NCBI RefSeq assembly: GCF_014712225.1
Contig: NZ_JACXBW010000020.1
Location: 19,615-83,614, forward strand
Reading direction: 5' to 3'
Source: Pseudarthrobacter sulfonivorans
GTDB lineage: Bacteria > Actinomycetota > Actinomycetes > Actinomycetales > Micrococcaceae
Length of the DNA: 64,000 nucleotides
Shown: in pieces, positions 39,549 to 47,805 of the stretch
Layout: each line of letters opens with the position of its first letter
Numbering within the stretch: position 1 is the first letter of the stretch
The notes under the pieces: model-generated
What the model was told of the DNA's origin: nothing
The model's database searches: none
The model's input: only the letters and a program-made list of their open reading frames with translations
Made by a program: the position numbers and the translations under genes

Positions 39549-42125
39549 ATGGATATGTTGTTTGACCCGTACTCTGACGGACCGTTCAAGGCCGCATCGG
39601 CAGCCCCAGCCCGCACCAAGTCGCGCCCGGAAGGCCTTTCCCAGGCTGCCGAACTGGGTGGCGGCGGGACCGGCCACCAGCGCCCGGCTGACAGCGCCCA
39701 GCGCACGGCTGACAGCGCCCAGCGCACGGGCGGCTGGGCCAGCCAGCAGCCCCGCGGAGAGGGCAATGAAGACCAGCCGCACCACCGGCCCAATGCCGCC
39801 GAGCTGCTCCAGGGGCTGAACCCGCAGCAGGAAGAGGCCGTAAAGCATGCCGGCAGCGCCCTGCTGATTGTGGCCGGCGCCGGCTCCGGCAAGACCCGTG
39901 TGCTCAGCAACAGGATCGCGTACCTGATTGCCACCCACCGCGCGCATTACGGCGAGATCCTGGCCATCACCTTTACCAACAAGGCTGCCGCCGAGATGCG
40001 GGAGCGCATCGCTGCCCTGGTTGGTGGCCGGGCCAAGATCATGTGGATTTCCACCTTCCACTCCTCCTGTGTGCGGATCCTTCGCCAGGAAGCGGCGAAC
40101 GTGGGCCTGAAGTCGAACTTCTCCATCTACGACTCCGCCGACTCCCTGCGCTTGGTGACCCAGGTATCCAAGAGCCTGGACCTGGACCCCAAGAAGTTCG
40201 CGCCGAAGGCCATTCAGCACAAGATCTCCGCGCTGAAGAACGAACTCATCGACGCCGACTCGTTTGCCTCCACCGCCAACTTCAACGATCCGTTCGAAAG
40301 CGCCGTGGCGGACGTCTTCAAGGGCTACACCCAGCGGCTGCGCCAGGCCAACGCCATGGACTTCGACGACCTCATCGCGGAGACCGTCTACATGTTCCGG
40401 GCCTTCCCTGCGCTCGCGGACTCCTACCGCCGCCGGTTCCGGCATGTCCTGGTGGACGAATACCAGGACACCAACCACGCCCAGTACGCCCTGGTCCGCG
40501 AGATTGTGGGCGAGGGTCCTGGTGCGTCCGAGCTCACGGTGGTGGGCGACTCGGACCAGTCCATCTACGCGTTCCGCGGCGCGGATATCCGCAACATCGT
40601 GGAGTTCGAGAAGGACTACCCCGAAGCACGCACCATCAAGCTGGAGCAGAACTACCGCTCCACGCAGAACATCCTCACTGCGGCGAACTCCGTGATCTCG
40701 CGCAACCCCAACCGCCCGGAAAAGCGGCTGTGGACCGCGGAGGGTGAAGGCCACAAGATCATCGGCTATGTGGGCGAAAACGAGCACGACGAAGCCCAGT
40801 TCATCGCCAAGGAAATTGACCGGCTCCAGGACGAGGACAACCTCCGCCCCGGCGACGTCGCCATCTTCTACCGCACCAACGCGCAGTCGCGGTCCATCGA
40901 GGACGTGCTGGTCCGGGTGGGCCTGCCGTACAAAGTGGTGGGCGGCACCCGCTTCTACGAACGCAAGGAAATCAAGGACGCCCTCGCGTACCTCCGGGTC
41001 CTGGTGAACCCGGACGACGACGTCAACCTGCGCCGGGTGCTCAACGAACCCAAGCGCGGCATCGGTGACCGCGCCGAGGGCGCCGTGGCGGCGCTCGCGT
41101 CGCGGGAGCGGATGTCGTTCATGGCCGCGGCCCGGCGGGCCGAGGAAGCCCCTGGCATGGCAACACGCTCCGTCAACGCCGTCCTGGGGTTCGTGAAACT
41201 GCTCGATGACCTCGCCGAAGTCGCCTCCGGCTCGGGTGCAGCCGCAGCGCTGGAAGCCGTCCTGGAACAGACCGGCTACCTCGCCGGGCTGCGTTCCAGT
41301 ACTGATCCACAGGACGAGTCCCGCGTGGAGAACCTGGCGGAACTCGTCGCCGTCGTGCGCGAATACGAACAGGAGAACCCGGAAGGATCCCTGGGCGCCT
41401 TCCTGGAGCAGGTGTCCCTGGTGGCCGACGCGGACCAGATCCCCGATGCCCCGGGCGCGGACATCGATGCCGCCGTGGCGGAGGCCAAGCGACTGGGCGT
41501 GGTGACGCTGATGACCCTCCACACCGCCAAGGGCCTCGAATTCCCGGTGGTGTTCCTGACCGGCATGGAGCACGGGCTGTTCCCGCACCAGCGCTCGGCC
41601 ACGGATCCGAAGGAGCTCGCCGAAGAACGCCGGCTGGCCTACGTGGGCCTGACCCGCGCCCGCAAGCGCCTCTACGTCACCCGGTCCGAAGTCCGCAGCA
41701 TGTGGGGCCAAAGCCAGTACAACCCGGCCAGCCAGTTCCTCGAGGAAATCCCGTCCGAGCTCGTGGAGTGGAAGCGCGAAGGCACCAGCCGGCAGTCCGG
41801 CGGCTGGGGGAGCGGTGGGTCCATCGGCTCCGGCCGCTACAACGGATCGTTCTGGGGCGCCGGCACGTCCCGCGGGGCCGCAGCCGATTCCTCGGCCGGA
41901 TTCAACGCGGACGTTCCCGCCGTCATCGCCAAGAACCGCGTGCAGCCACAGAAGGAAATTGTGGCGGTCAGCGTGGGGGACAAGGTCAACCACACCAGCT
42001 TCGGCAACGGCACGGTCCTGGCCCTCGAAGGCGCAGGTGACAAGACCGTCGCCAAGGTGAAATTCGACGTCGGCGAGAAGCGGCTCCTGCTCCGCTATGC
42101 GCCGCTGACCAAGCTGGACGCCTAG
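39549..42125 (+). CDS. pcrA: ATP-dependent DNA helicase PcrA/UvrD
   Basis: 858 residues, superfamily 1 helicase for nucleotide excision repair and replication-fork clearing. Motifs: Walker A VAGAGSGKTRVL, Ia FTNKAAAEMRERI, DEYQDTN, GDSDQSIYAFRGAD, NYRSTQNI, TMHTAKGLEFPV as TLHTAKGLEF, VGLTRARKRLYV. The N-terminal ~80 residues before the Q-motif (LNPQQEEAV) are a low-complexity extension. It includes a perfect 21-bp tandem duplication (39685-39726) giving ADSAQRTADSAQRT. A C-terminal Tudor-like region (DKVNHTSFGNGTVLALEG) is the RNA-polymerase-binding type. Confidence 0.97.
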   Translation: MDMLFDPYSDGPFKAASAAPARTKSRPEGLSQAAELGGGGTGHQRPADSAQRTADSAQRTGGWASQQPRGEGNEDQPHHRPNAAELLQGLNPQQEEAVKHAGSALLIVAGAGSGKTRVLSNRIAYLIATHRAHYGEILAITFTNKAAAEMRERIAALVGGRAKIMWISTFHSSCVRILRQEAANVGLKSNFSIYDSADSLRLVTQVSKSLDLDPKKFAPKAIQHKISALKNELIDADSFASTANFNDPFESAVADVFKGYTQRLRQANAMDFDDLIAETVYMFRAFPALADSYRRRFRHVLVDEYQDTNHAQYALVREIVGEGPGASELTVVGDSDQSIYAFRGADIRNIVEFEKDYPEARTIKLEQNYRSTQNILTAANSVISRNPNRPEKRLWTAEGEGHKIIGYVGENEHDEAQFIAKEIDRLQDEDNLRPGDVAIFYRTNAQSRSIEDVLVRVGLPYKVVGGTRFYERKEIKDALAYLRVLVNPDDDVNLRRVLNEPKRGIGDRAEGAVAALASRERMSFMAAARRAEEAPGMATRSVNAVLGFVKLLDDLAEVASGSGAAAALEAVLEQTGYLAGLRSSTDPQDESRVENLAELVAVVREYEQENPEGSLGAFLEQVSLVADADQIPDAPGADIDAAVAEAKRLGVVTLMTLHTAKGLEFPVVFLTGMEHGLFPHQRSATDPKELAEERRLAYVGLTRARKRLYVTRSEVRSMWGQSQYNPASQFLEEIPSELVEWKREGTSRQSGGWGSGGSIGSGRYNGSFWGAGTSRGAAADSSAGFNADVPAVIAKNRVQPQKEIVAVSVGDKVNHTSFGNGTVLALEGAGDKTVAKVKFDVGEKRLLLRYAPLTKLDA
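39685..39726 (+). repeat. Perfect 21-bp tandem duplication in pcrA
   Basis: Two identical in-frame units starting CGGCTGACAGCG (39685-39705, 39706-39726). Lies in the unstructured N-terminal extension of PcrA and adds seven residues; probable slippage hotspot. Confidence 0.9.
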
Positions 42126-42284
42126 CTGCACTGAAGGAATCGCTGCCCGAGGTGAGCCGGCCGGGGGTGAGTCCCGCCGTCCTGGGCCACTTTGGCCGGC
42201 GAACCCCGGAATCCGGCCGGGATGGCGGCGCGTCCGTGTCGAAGTGCCCCATTTAGGCCGGACAGCCGGCCCAAGCCGCAGCCC

Positions 42285-42313
42285 TTGTCGAGGGATCACG
42301 TCTGTCATACAGT
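42285..42313 (+). promoter_or_regulatory. Predicted promoter of the glycosyltransferase gene
   Basis: TTGTCG (42285-42290), 17-bp spacer, TACAGT (42308-42313), 72 bp before the GTG start. The rest of the 260-bp space after pcrA is GC-rich with several short hairpins and no gene. Confidence 0.45.
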
Positions 42314-42385
42314 TCAGGAACGCGCCGGCAGCCAGGGCACCGGCGCGGCTGCGGCGTATTCATAACGGCAGATTCGGGGCACTCC

Positions 42386-43696
42386 GTGAACATCCTCTTC
42401 GCCAGCCAGGCACTTGACGGTCACTTCAATCCGATGACCGGTGTGGCGATGCGGCTCAAGGAGCGCGGCCATGACGTCCGCTGGTATACCGGCCCGGTGT
42501 TGGCTGCCAAGCTCGAGACACTCGGCATACTGCTCTTCCCCTTTGTCCGCGCCGTCGAGCACCGCGCGGACAATCTCAATGACCTCTATCCGGAACGTGC
42601 CCGGCTCAAAGGTCCCAGGGCGATCGGATTCGACGGCGAGAAAATCTTCGCCAGCAACGTGACCAACTTCTTTGAGGACATCCGAGAACTGGACCAGGAC
42701 TTCCCGGTTGATGTTGTGGTTGCGGACAGCTCGATGTTTATTCACCGGCTGGTCTCCCATCTGATGGGAAAGCCTGTGGTGAGCTTTGCGGTAATCCCGA
42801 ACATGGAGAGCGACCAGCAGGTGCCCCCGTTGTTCTTCGGGTTCCGGCCGCCCGGCAATCCCGTGGAGAAAGCGCTCCAAGGCCTGGCCGGGCTGCTGTC
42901 CGACAAGGTCATCCTTCGCCCGGCCGGCCAGAGTTACCGCAGGCAGCATGCCGCCTTCGGCCAGCCTGTTCCGGGCGGCGGCCGCCTGACGGATGAGCCT
43001 TACCGGTGCTCGGACGCCACGATCCAGACCGGCACGGAGTCCCTCGATTTCCCGCGTCGGCGGGTCAACCCCACGGTGCACTACGTCGGCGCGCTGCTGC
43101 CATACCGTGCTCCGCACCCGCCGGCGGCCGGTGGCGGCGACGGCGACGGCGACGGCGGGTTCCCCCGCTCCTATCCCGCAACGCTCGTCATCACCCAGGG
43201 AACAGTGGACAACCTTAACCAGAACAAGCTGATCGTTCCTGCCCTCGAGGCGGTTAAGGACCTGGATGCGCTGGTCATCGTGGCCACCGGCGGCCGCGGC
43301 ACCGAGGCATTGAAGACCCGCTACCCGCAGCCCAACGTGGTGGTGCGGGACTACGTGGACTTTGCAAAGGTCTTTGACTTCACGGATGTCTTCATCACCA
43401 ACGGCGGCTTCGGCGGGGTGCAGTTGAGCCTGTCCAAGGGTGTTCCCCTGGTGGTGTCGGGAATCAACGAGGGAAAAAGTGACGTCAACGCCCGCGTAGA
43501 GCACGCCGGCGTCGGCATTAACCTCAGGTCGGAATCACCCAAGCCGGCCGACATCGCCAAGGCCGTCGCCAAAGTCCTGGCGGACCCGGGGTGGAAAAGC
43601 CGCGCCCGGACGATGCAGGAGCAGTTCGACGGTGAGGATCCCGCCGCAGCGGCTGCCGCCGTCGTCGAGGCCGTGATCAAGCGTACGGAGGGCTGA
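42386..43696 (+). CDS. GT1-family glycosyltransferase (UGT/MGT-like)
   Basis: 436 residues from GTG 42386. A two-domain GT-B fold: N-terminal acceptor domain beginning NILFASQALDGHFNPMTGVA, C-terminal sugar-nucleotide domain with ITQGTVDN, VVVRDYVDFAKVFDFTDVFITNGGFGGVQLSLSKGVPLVV. This last stretch is the family's donor-binding signature, although the usual His (HGG) is replaced by NGG. Transfers a sugar to a small molecule such as a macrolide, sterol or pigment; the acceptor is unknown. The 3' end has a 28-bp tandem duplication spanning the stop codon. Confidence 0.85.
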   Translation: MNILFASQALDGHFNPMTGVAMRLKERGHDVRWYTGPVLAAKLETLGILLFPFVRAVEHRADNLNDLYPERARLKGPRAIGFDGEKIFASNVTNFFEDIRELDQDFPVDVVVADSSMFIHRLVSHLMGKPVVSFAVIPNMESDQQVPPLFFGFRPPGNPVEKALQGLAGLLSDKVILRPAGQSYRRQHAAFGQPVPGGGRLTDEPYRCSDATIQTGTESLDFPRRRVNPTVHYVGALLPYRAPHPPAAGGGDGDGDGGFPRSYPATLVITQGTVDNLNQNKLIVPALEAVKDLDALVIVATGGRGTEALKTRYPQPNVVVRDYVDFAKVFDFTDVFITNGGFGGVQLSLSKGVPLVVSGINEGKSDVNARVEHAGVGINLRSESPKPADIAKAVAKVLADPGWKSRARTMQEQFDGEDPAAAAAAVVEAVIKRTEG

Positions 43697-43728
43697 GGCC
43701 GTGGTCACGCGTGCGGAGGGCTGAGGCC
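43673..43728 (+). repeat. 28-bp tandem duplication spanning the glycosyltransferase stop codon
   Basis: Units 43673-43700 and 43701-43728 agree at 25 of 28 positions. The first contains the last codons and TGA of the gene; the second repeats them after the stop, making a second, unused IKRTEG-stop-like end. Confidence 0.85.
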
Positions 43729-43751
43729 GCTGCCGGGGCATAATGGGGGCC

Positions 43752-44450
43752 ATGCGACGGACTGTTCTGGGGATCTTCGCCGCCCTCACTTTGCTGGCGG
43801 CCACGGCCTGCACCATCACCACTGAGGACCGGGGCTACGTGGCTCCGCCGCCGCTGCCGCCCCTGGAACAGCTGGAACGGGCGGCCTTGGTGGACCCTGC
43901 CGGGTTCCGGGCCGGCCAGGACGTCCTGTCGTTCATCACCGAGGACCGGAACATCGTCTGCTCGCTGACGTCCGCCAAAGGGGAGCACCTCAACCTCCCG
44001 TACGAGCTGAACAGCTTCACCGACAGCGCCAACGACAAACTGGCCACCGTCCCCGCGGCGCACTGCCAGTTGGCGGACTACCCCAAGCCTGCCGCCGTCG
44101 ACATCAAAGACGATTGCGCCGGCACCGGTCTGGGCTACCTGGGTGGAACGGCGCTGCTCACACCGGAGAAGGCCACGTACGGTGGATGCCGTTCAGGCGT
44201 CACACAGATGGAGGCCACTTACGGGCCCAAGGGGAGCAAGAGCGGCCCGCTCAGCGAACTGCCCGTCCTGGCCGACGGCGCCAACCTGGAACGGAACGGG
44301 CTTAGGTGCTCCGCGTACAACCATGGCGTGGCGTGCGGAAACGTGTCCGCCGGCGTCGCCTTCTTCGTCGCCAGGGATCATTACGAAGCTTTTTCGAAAG
44401 GTGCCGCAACCGCCGCCCCGGCACCGGCTGGGGCCCCAAAAACCCCGTAA
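43752..44450 (+). CDS. Secreted lipoprotein, DUF6636-like
   Basis: 232 residues from ATG 43752. Signal peptide MRRTVLGIFAALTLLAATAC with lipobox Cys at residue 20. The mature part has five or six Cys in a pattern FITEDRNIVCSL, AHCQLADYP, DDCAGTG, YGGCRSGVTQME and GLRCSAYNHGVACGN that recalls DUF6636-type extracytoplasmic domains. An alternative ATG three codons upstream is less likely. Function unknown; it shares orientation with the glycosyltransferase and could be co-transcribed. Confidence 0.75.
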   Translation: MRRTVLGIFAALTLLAATACTITTEDRGYVAPPPLPPLEQLERAALVDPAGFRAGQDVLSFITEDRNIVCSLTSAKGEHLNLPYELNSFTDSANDKLATVPAAHCQLADYPKPAAVDIKDDCAGTGLGYLGGTALLTPEKATYGGCRSGVTQMEATYGPKGSKSGPLSELPVLADGANLERNGLRCSAYNHGVACGNVSAGVAFFVARDHYEAFSKGAATAAPAPAGAPKTP

Positions 44451-44673
44451 TCTAGGGCTTTTTCTACGCTCCATAGAATAGTGTGCTTACTCACATAAGA
44501 GGTACTGTGGAACGGGCCGGTCCTCAGAGAGGACTAGAGTTCCGAGTGGAGCATCGCACGCTGTGGCTCGTTTCCGAACAGGTCGCAGGTGATTGCAATC
44601 CGCAGCCCGGTCATCGTCTGACGATGGTGCCCGACTGTACAGAAACTACTTCGACGTAGAAGGACACTAAACC

Positions 44674-45843
44674 GTGGACCTGTTTGAATACCAGGCGCGC
44701 GATATGTTCGAGGCGCACGGTGTACCCGTGCTTGCCGGCATCGTGGCGTACACCCCAGAAGAAGCAAAAGCAGCAGCCGAAAAAATCGGCGGCGTGACTG
44801 TTGTTAAAGCACAGGTCAAGGTAGGCGGTCGCGGCAAGGCCGGCGGCGTCAAGGTAGCCAAGACCGCTGATGAGGCACTTGAGCACTCCACCAACATCCT
44901 GGGCATGGACATCAAGGGCCACACCGTCAACAAGGTGATGATTGCCCAGGGTGCCGATATCGCCGAGGAGTACTACTTCTCCGTGCTGCTGGACCGGGCC
45001 AACCGCAACTACCTGGCCATGTGCTCGGTTGAAGGCGGCATGGAAATCGAACAGCTCGCCGTCGAACGCCCCGATGCGCTGGCCAAGGTCGCCATCGATC
45101 CCGCCGTTGGCATCGACCAGGCCAAGGCTGACGAAATCGTTGCAGCCGCAGGCTTCGCTGAGGAACTGCGCGGCAAGGTCGCCGCCGTGATCCTCAAGCT
45201 CTGGGACGTCTTCAAGCAGGAAGACGCCACCCTCGTGGAGGTCAACCCGCTGGTCAAGACCGGCGCGGGCGACATCGTGGCACTGGACGGCAAGGTCACG
45301 CTGGACGAGAACGCCGAGTTCCGCCACGCCAAGCACGCCCTCCTTGAGGACAAGGACGCTGCCGATCCGCTCGAGGCCAAGGCCAAGGCGCAGGACCTGA
45401 ACTACGTCAAGCTGGACGGCGAAGTTGGCATCATCGGTAACGGTGCCGGCCTGGTCATGTCCACCCTGGACGTCGTGGCGTACGCCGGTGAAAACCACGG
45501 CAACGTCAAGCCCGCCAACTTCCTGGACATCGGCGGCGGAGCTTCCGCCGAGGTCATGGCTGCAGGCCTGGACGTCATCCTCGGCGACGAGCAGGTCAAG
45601 TCCGTGTTCGTGAACGTCTTCGGTGGCATCACCGCGTGTGACGCCGTCGCCAAGGGCATCGTCGGTGCGCTGGCCGAGCTGGGCCACAACGCGAACAAGC
45701 CGCTGGTAGTCCGCCTCGACGGCAACAACGTTGAGGAAGGCCGCCGCATCCTGGCCGAGGCCAACCACCCGCTGGTTACCCTGGCCGCCACCATGGACGA
45801 GGGCGCCGACAAGGCCGCCGAGCTCGCCAACGCAGCTAAGTAA
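44674..45843 (+). CDS. sucC: Succinyl-CoA synthetase beta subunit
   Basis: 389 residues from GTG 44674 (AGAAGGA upstream). TCA-cycle enzyme making succinate, CoA and ATP/GTP. N-terminal ATP-grasp domain (MDLFEYQARDMFEAHGVPV, VKAQVKVGGRGKAGGVK, VEVNPLV, LDGKVTLDENAEFRH) and C-terminal CoA-ligase domain with DIGGGASAE and FVNVFGGIT. Followed 11 bp later by sucD. The 223-bp space before it has two short hairpins (around 44520-44535 and 44617-44629) but no clear promoter match. Confidence 0.98.
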   Translation: MDLFEYQARDMFEAHGVPVLAGIVAYTPEEAKAAAEKIGGVTVVKAQVKVGGRGKAGGVKVAKTADEALEHSTNILGMDIKGHTVNKVMIAQGADIAEEYYFSVLLDRANRNYLAMCSVEGGMEIEQLAVERPDALAKVAIDPAVGIDQAKADEIVAAAGFAEELRGKVAAVILKLWDVFKQEDATLVEVNPLVKTGAGDIVALDGKVTLDENAEFRHAKHALLEDKDAADPLEAKAKAQDLNYVKLDGEVGIIGNGAGLVMSTLDVVAYAGENHGNVKPANFLDIGGGASAEVMAAGLDVILGDEQVKSVFVNVFGGITACDAVAKGIVGALAELGHNANKPLVVRLDGNNVEEGRRILAEANHPLVTLAATMDEGADKAAELANAAK

Positions 45844-45854
45844 AGGGACGCACC

Positions 45855-46757
45855 ATGTCTATCTATCTGAACAAGGACTCCAAGGTCATCGTCCAGGGCA
45901 TCACCGGCGGCGAAGGCACCAAGCACACCGCCCTGATGCTGAAGGCCGGCACCAACATCGTGGGCGGCGTCAACGCCCGCAAGGCCGGCACCACCGTCCT
46001 GCACGGTGACGCGGAAATCAACGTTTATGGCACCGTCAAGGAAGCCATGGCTGAAACCGGCGCCGACGTCTCCATCGTCTTCGTCCCGCCGGCGTTCACC
46101 AAGAACGCCGTTGTTGAAGCCATCGAAGCCGGCATCGGCCTCGTGGTTGTCATCACCGAAGGCGTGCCCGTCCAGGATTCCGCCGAGTTCTGGGCACTGG
46201 CCCAGTCCACGGTTGACGCTGACGGCAACCAGGTCACCCGCATCATCGGACCGAACTGCCCCGGCATCATCACCCCCGGCGAAGCACTGGTCGGCATCAC
46301 GCCGAACAACATCACGGGCAAGGGTCCCATCGGACTGGTTTCCAAGTCCGGCACCCTGACCTACCAGATGATGTACGAGCTCCGCGACCTGGGCTTCTCC
46401 ACCGCCATCGGCATCGGCGGCGACCCCGTCATCGGCACCACGCACATCGACGCCCTGGCTGCGTTCGAGGCTGACCCCGAGACCAAGGCGATCGTCATGA
46501 TCGGCGAAATCGGTGGCGACGCTGAAGAGCGCGCCGCCGAGTTCATCAAGGCCAACGTCACCAAGCCGGTTGTCGGCTACGTCGCCGGCTTCACCGCTCC
46601 CGAAGGCAAGACCATGGGCCACGCCGGCGCCATCGTCTCCGGTTCCGCAGGAACCGCGCAGGCCAAGAAGGAAGCCCTCGAGGCTGCAGGCGTGAAGGTC
46701 GGCAAGACGCCGTCCGAGACCGCCACGCTGCTGCGCGAGGTCTACGCAGCGCTCTAG
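45855..46757 (+). CDS. sucD: Succinyl-CoA synthetase alpha subunit
   Basis: 300 residues. N-terminal CoA-binding Rossmann domain (DSKVIVQGITGGEGTKHT) and catalytic domain with the phospho-His in GHAGAIVSGSAGTAQAKKE. The sequence IGPNCPGIITPGE and KSGTLTYQMMYEL are standard. Second gene of the sucCD operon. Confidence 0.98.
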   Translation: MSIYLNKDSKVIVQGITGGEGTKHTALMLKAGTNIVGGVNARKAGTTVLHGDAEINVYGTVKEAMAETGADVSIVFVPPAFTKNAVVEAIEAGIGLVVVITEGVPVQDSAEFWALAQSTVDADGNQVTRIIGPNCPGIITPGEALVGITPNNITGKGPIGLVSKSGTLTYQMMYELRDLGFSTAIGIGGDPVIGTTHIDALAAFEADPETKAIVMIGEIGGDAEERAAEFIKANVTKPVVGYVAGFTAPEGKTMGHAGAIVSGSAGTAQAKKEALEAAGVKVGKTPSETATLLREVYAAL

Positions 46758-46782
46758 GCACCAAGCACTACAGCACCGCAGC

Positions 46783-46853
46783 ACTACAACGCGGGGTCGC
46801 ATTCGGCCCCTTCCCGCCGCCGGGAAGGGCATTACGTGACCCCGCGTTGCAGT
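46783..46853. repeat. Nested intergenic palindrome B1 after sucD
   Basis: Outer arms 46783-46800 (ACTACAACGCGGGGTCGC) and 46836-46853 match at 16 of 18. Inside is a second hairpin CCCTTCCCG/CGGGAAGGG. It probably ends sucCD transcription, although there is no T-tract. Confidence 0.8.
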
Positions 46854-46913
46854 TTAACGCACGACGGCGTCCGTCACCTTCCCCGGAAGGCGGCGGGCGC
46901 CGTCGTGCGTTAA
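46854..46913. repeat. Intergenic palindrome B2, contiguous with B1
   Basis: Perfect 16-bp arms TTAACGCACGACGGCG (46854-46869) and its complement (46898-46913), with an inner CCTTCC-CC-GGAAGG hairpin. It begins on the base after B1. The remaining region to 47130 shows no gene, only GC-rich sequence. Confidence 0.85.
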
Positions 46914-47130
46914 GTGCGTCCCGCGACTTTCACGGCGCCCACCTTGCAGGCAGGAGAGGATGGCCGCCGTCGGTGTTCGATGCTTCCCCGGATTCTGCCC
47001 AATCATTCGAGGGGACGAGCTTTGCGGGTGCGGGATCGAGCGGTTTCGGCCGGTGGCGGAGCGAATGATGGAGCAGAATCCGTCTTACCCCGACCGTAGC
47101 AGCCCGACAAACACCGGCCGCGAACCCTTC

Positions 47131-47169
47131 TTGTGTCGTCGGCCAGCTCTTTGTTAGTATGTCAGGACA
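47131..47169 (+). promoter_or_regulatory. Promoter and IolR-like operator of the tautomerase gene
   Basis: TTGTGT (47131-47136), 18-bp spacer, TAGTAT (47155-47160). TGTCAGGACA (47160-47169), a TGTC/GACA palindrome, overlaps the end of the -10 and the expected start site. The longer word ATGTCAGGACAAACTAT is repeated exactly before the sugar-binding protein gene (62497-62513). Confidence 0.75.
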
Positions 47170-47187
47170 AACTATGGAGGAGAAGCA

Positions 47188-47592
47188 ATGCCGCTGGTTC
47201 GAATTGATGTCAACGCTGGCCGCAGTCCCCGGGAGCTTGGCGACCTCAGCCGCCGGATCCACGATGCCATCCTGGCTGAATATGGCATTCCGGCGCGGGA
47301 CTATTTCCATATCGTCACGGAGCACGCGCCGGGCCAGATATTCGCCCAGGATGCCGGCCTTGGCTTTGAGCGCAGTTCCGATGTGGTGATGATCCAGATC
47401 TTCACGCAGGGAGGTCGCAGCCAGGAAGCCAAGCAGTCCCTCTTTGCGGCCATCGCTGACCAGCTGGCCGAAGTTGGGGTGGCCGGTGAGGATGTTTTCC
47501 TTGGCTACGTGGAAAACGGCGCAAGCGACTGGTCCTTCGGGTTTGGCCGCGCCCAGTATGTCACCGGCGAGCTGGAGATTCCACGCAAATAG
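47188..47592 (+). CDS. Tautomerase family protein (Tautomerase_2), likely inositol regulon
   Basis: 134 residues with the catalytic Pro directly after Met (MPLVRIDVNAG), as in 4-oxalocrotonate tautomerase/MIF-type enzymes that move a keto-enol proton. Other words: YGIPARDYFHIVTEHAPG and YVENGASDWSFGFGRAQY. Ribosome site GGAGGAGAAGC is strong. The promoter carries the operator word shared with iolC and the sugar ABC importer, so co-regulation is likely. A role in tautomerising a keto intermediate of inositol catabolism (for example inosose or 5-deoxyglucuronate-type compounds) is inference. Confidence 0.87.
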   Translation: MPLVRIDVNAGRSPRELGDLSRRIHDAILAEYGIPARDYFHIVTEHAPGQIFAQDAGLGFERSSDVVMIQIFTQGGRSQEAKQSLFAAIADQLAEVGVAGEDVFLGYVENGASDWSFGFGRAQYVTGELEIPRK

Positions 47593-47672
47593 GGCGCGTA
47601 TGAGGGCTTCTCGGGCCTCCATTCGGGCTCGGCGCGAGCGCACAACATGAAGCTTACGTTTCGTTGTAAATA

Positions 47673-47716
47673 TGTCAGTACAAACCTTTGACAGGACATG
47701 AATATTGGTGCAGAGT
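47673..47716 (+). promoter_or_regulatory. iolC promoter with two IolR-like sites
   Basis: Site 1 TGTCAGTACA (47673-47682). Site 2 TGACAGGACA (47689-47698; reverse complement TGTCCTGTCA) overlaps the -35 TTGACA (47688-47693). A -10 candidate CAGAGT follows at 47711-47716 after 17 bp. The sites fit the remembered IolR motif KGWCHTRACA at 8 and 9 of 10 positions. Confidence 0.65.
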
Positions 47717-47805
47717 AGTGGTTGTGGCCCCGCTCACGTGCGGTCCGGCCAAGGCACCGGAGCTCCGTCCCGCAAGAGTTCACAACAGAAAGGTCCGCGA
47801 TCACC

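Noticed and set aside
39519..42308. A 929-codon open frame on the minus strand opposite pcrA
   Set aside because: It is exactly antisense to PcrA with all its helicase motifs and has Gly/Val/Asp/His-rich composition without recognisable domains. It results from high GC at third positions of the real gene.
44451..44673. A riboswitch or small RNA in the sucC leader
   Set aside because: Two short hairpins are visible but no conserved blocks of a riboswitch class that I know; not enough to call.
46930..47643. A 237-codon minus-strand frame across the tautomerase and its promoter
   Set aside because: It crosses a clear gene with catalytic Pro and strong ribosome site and runs through its promoter; no homology visible.
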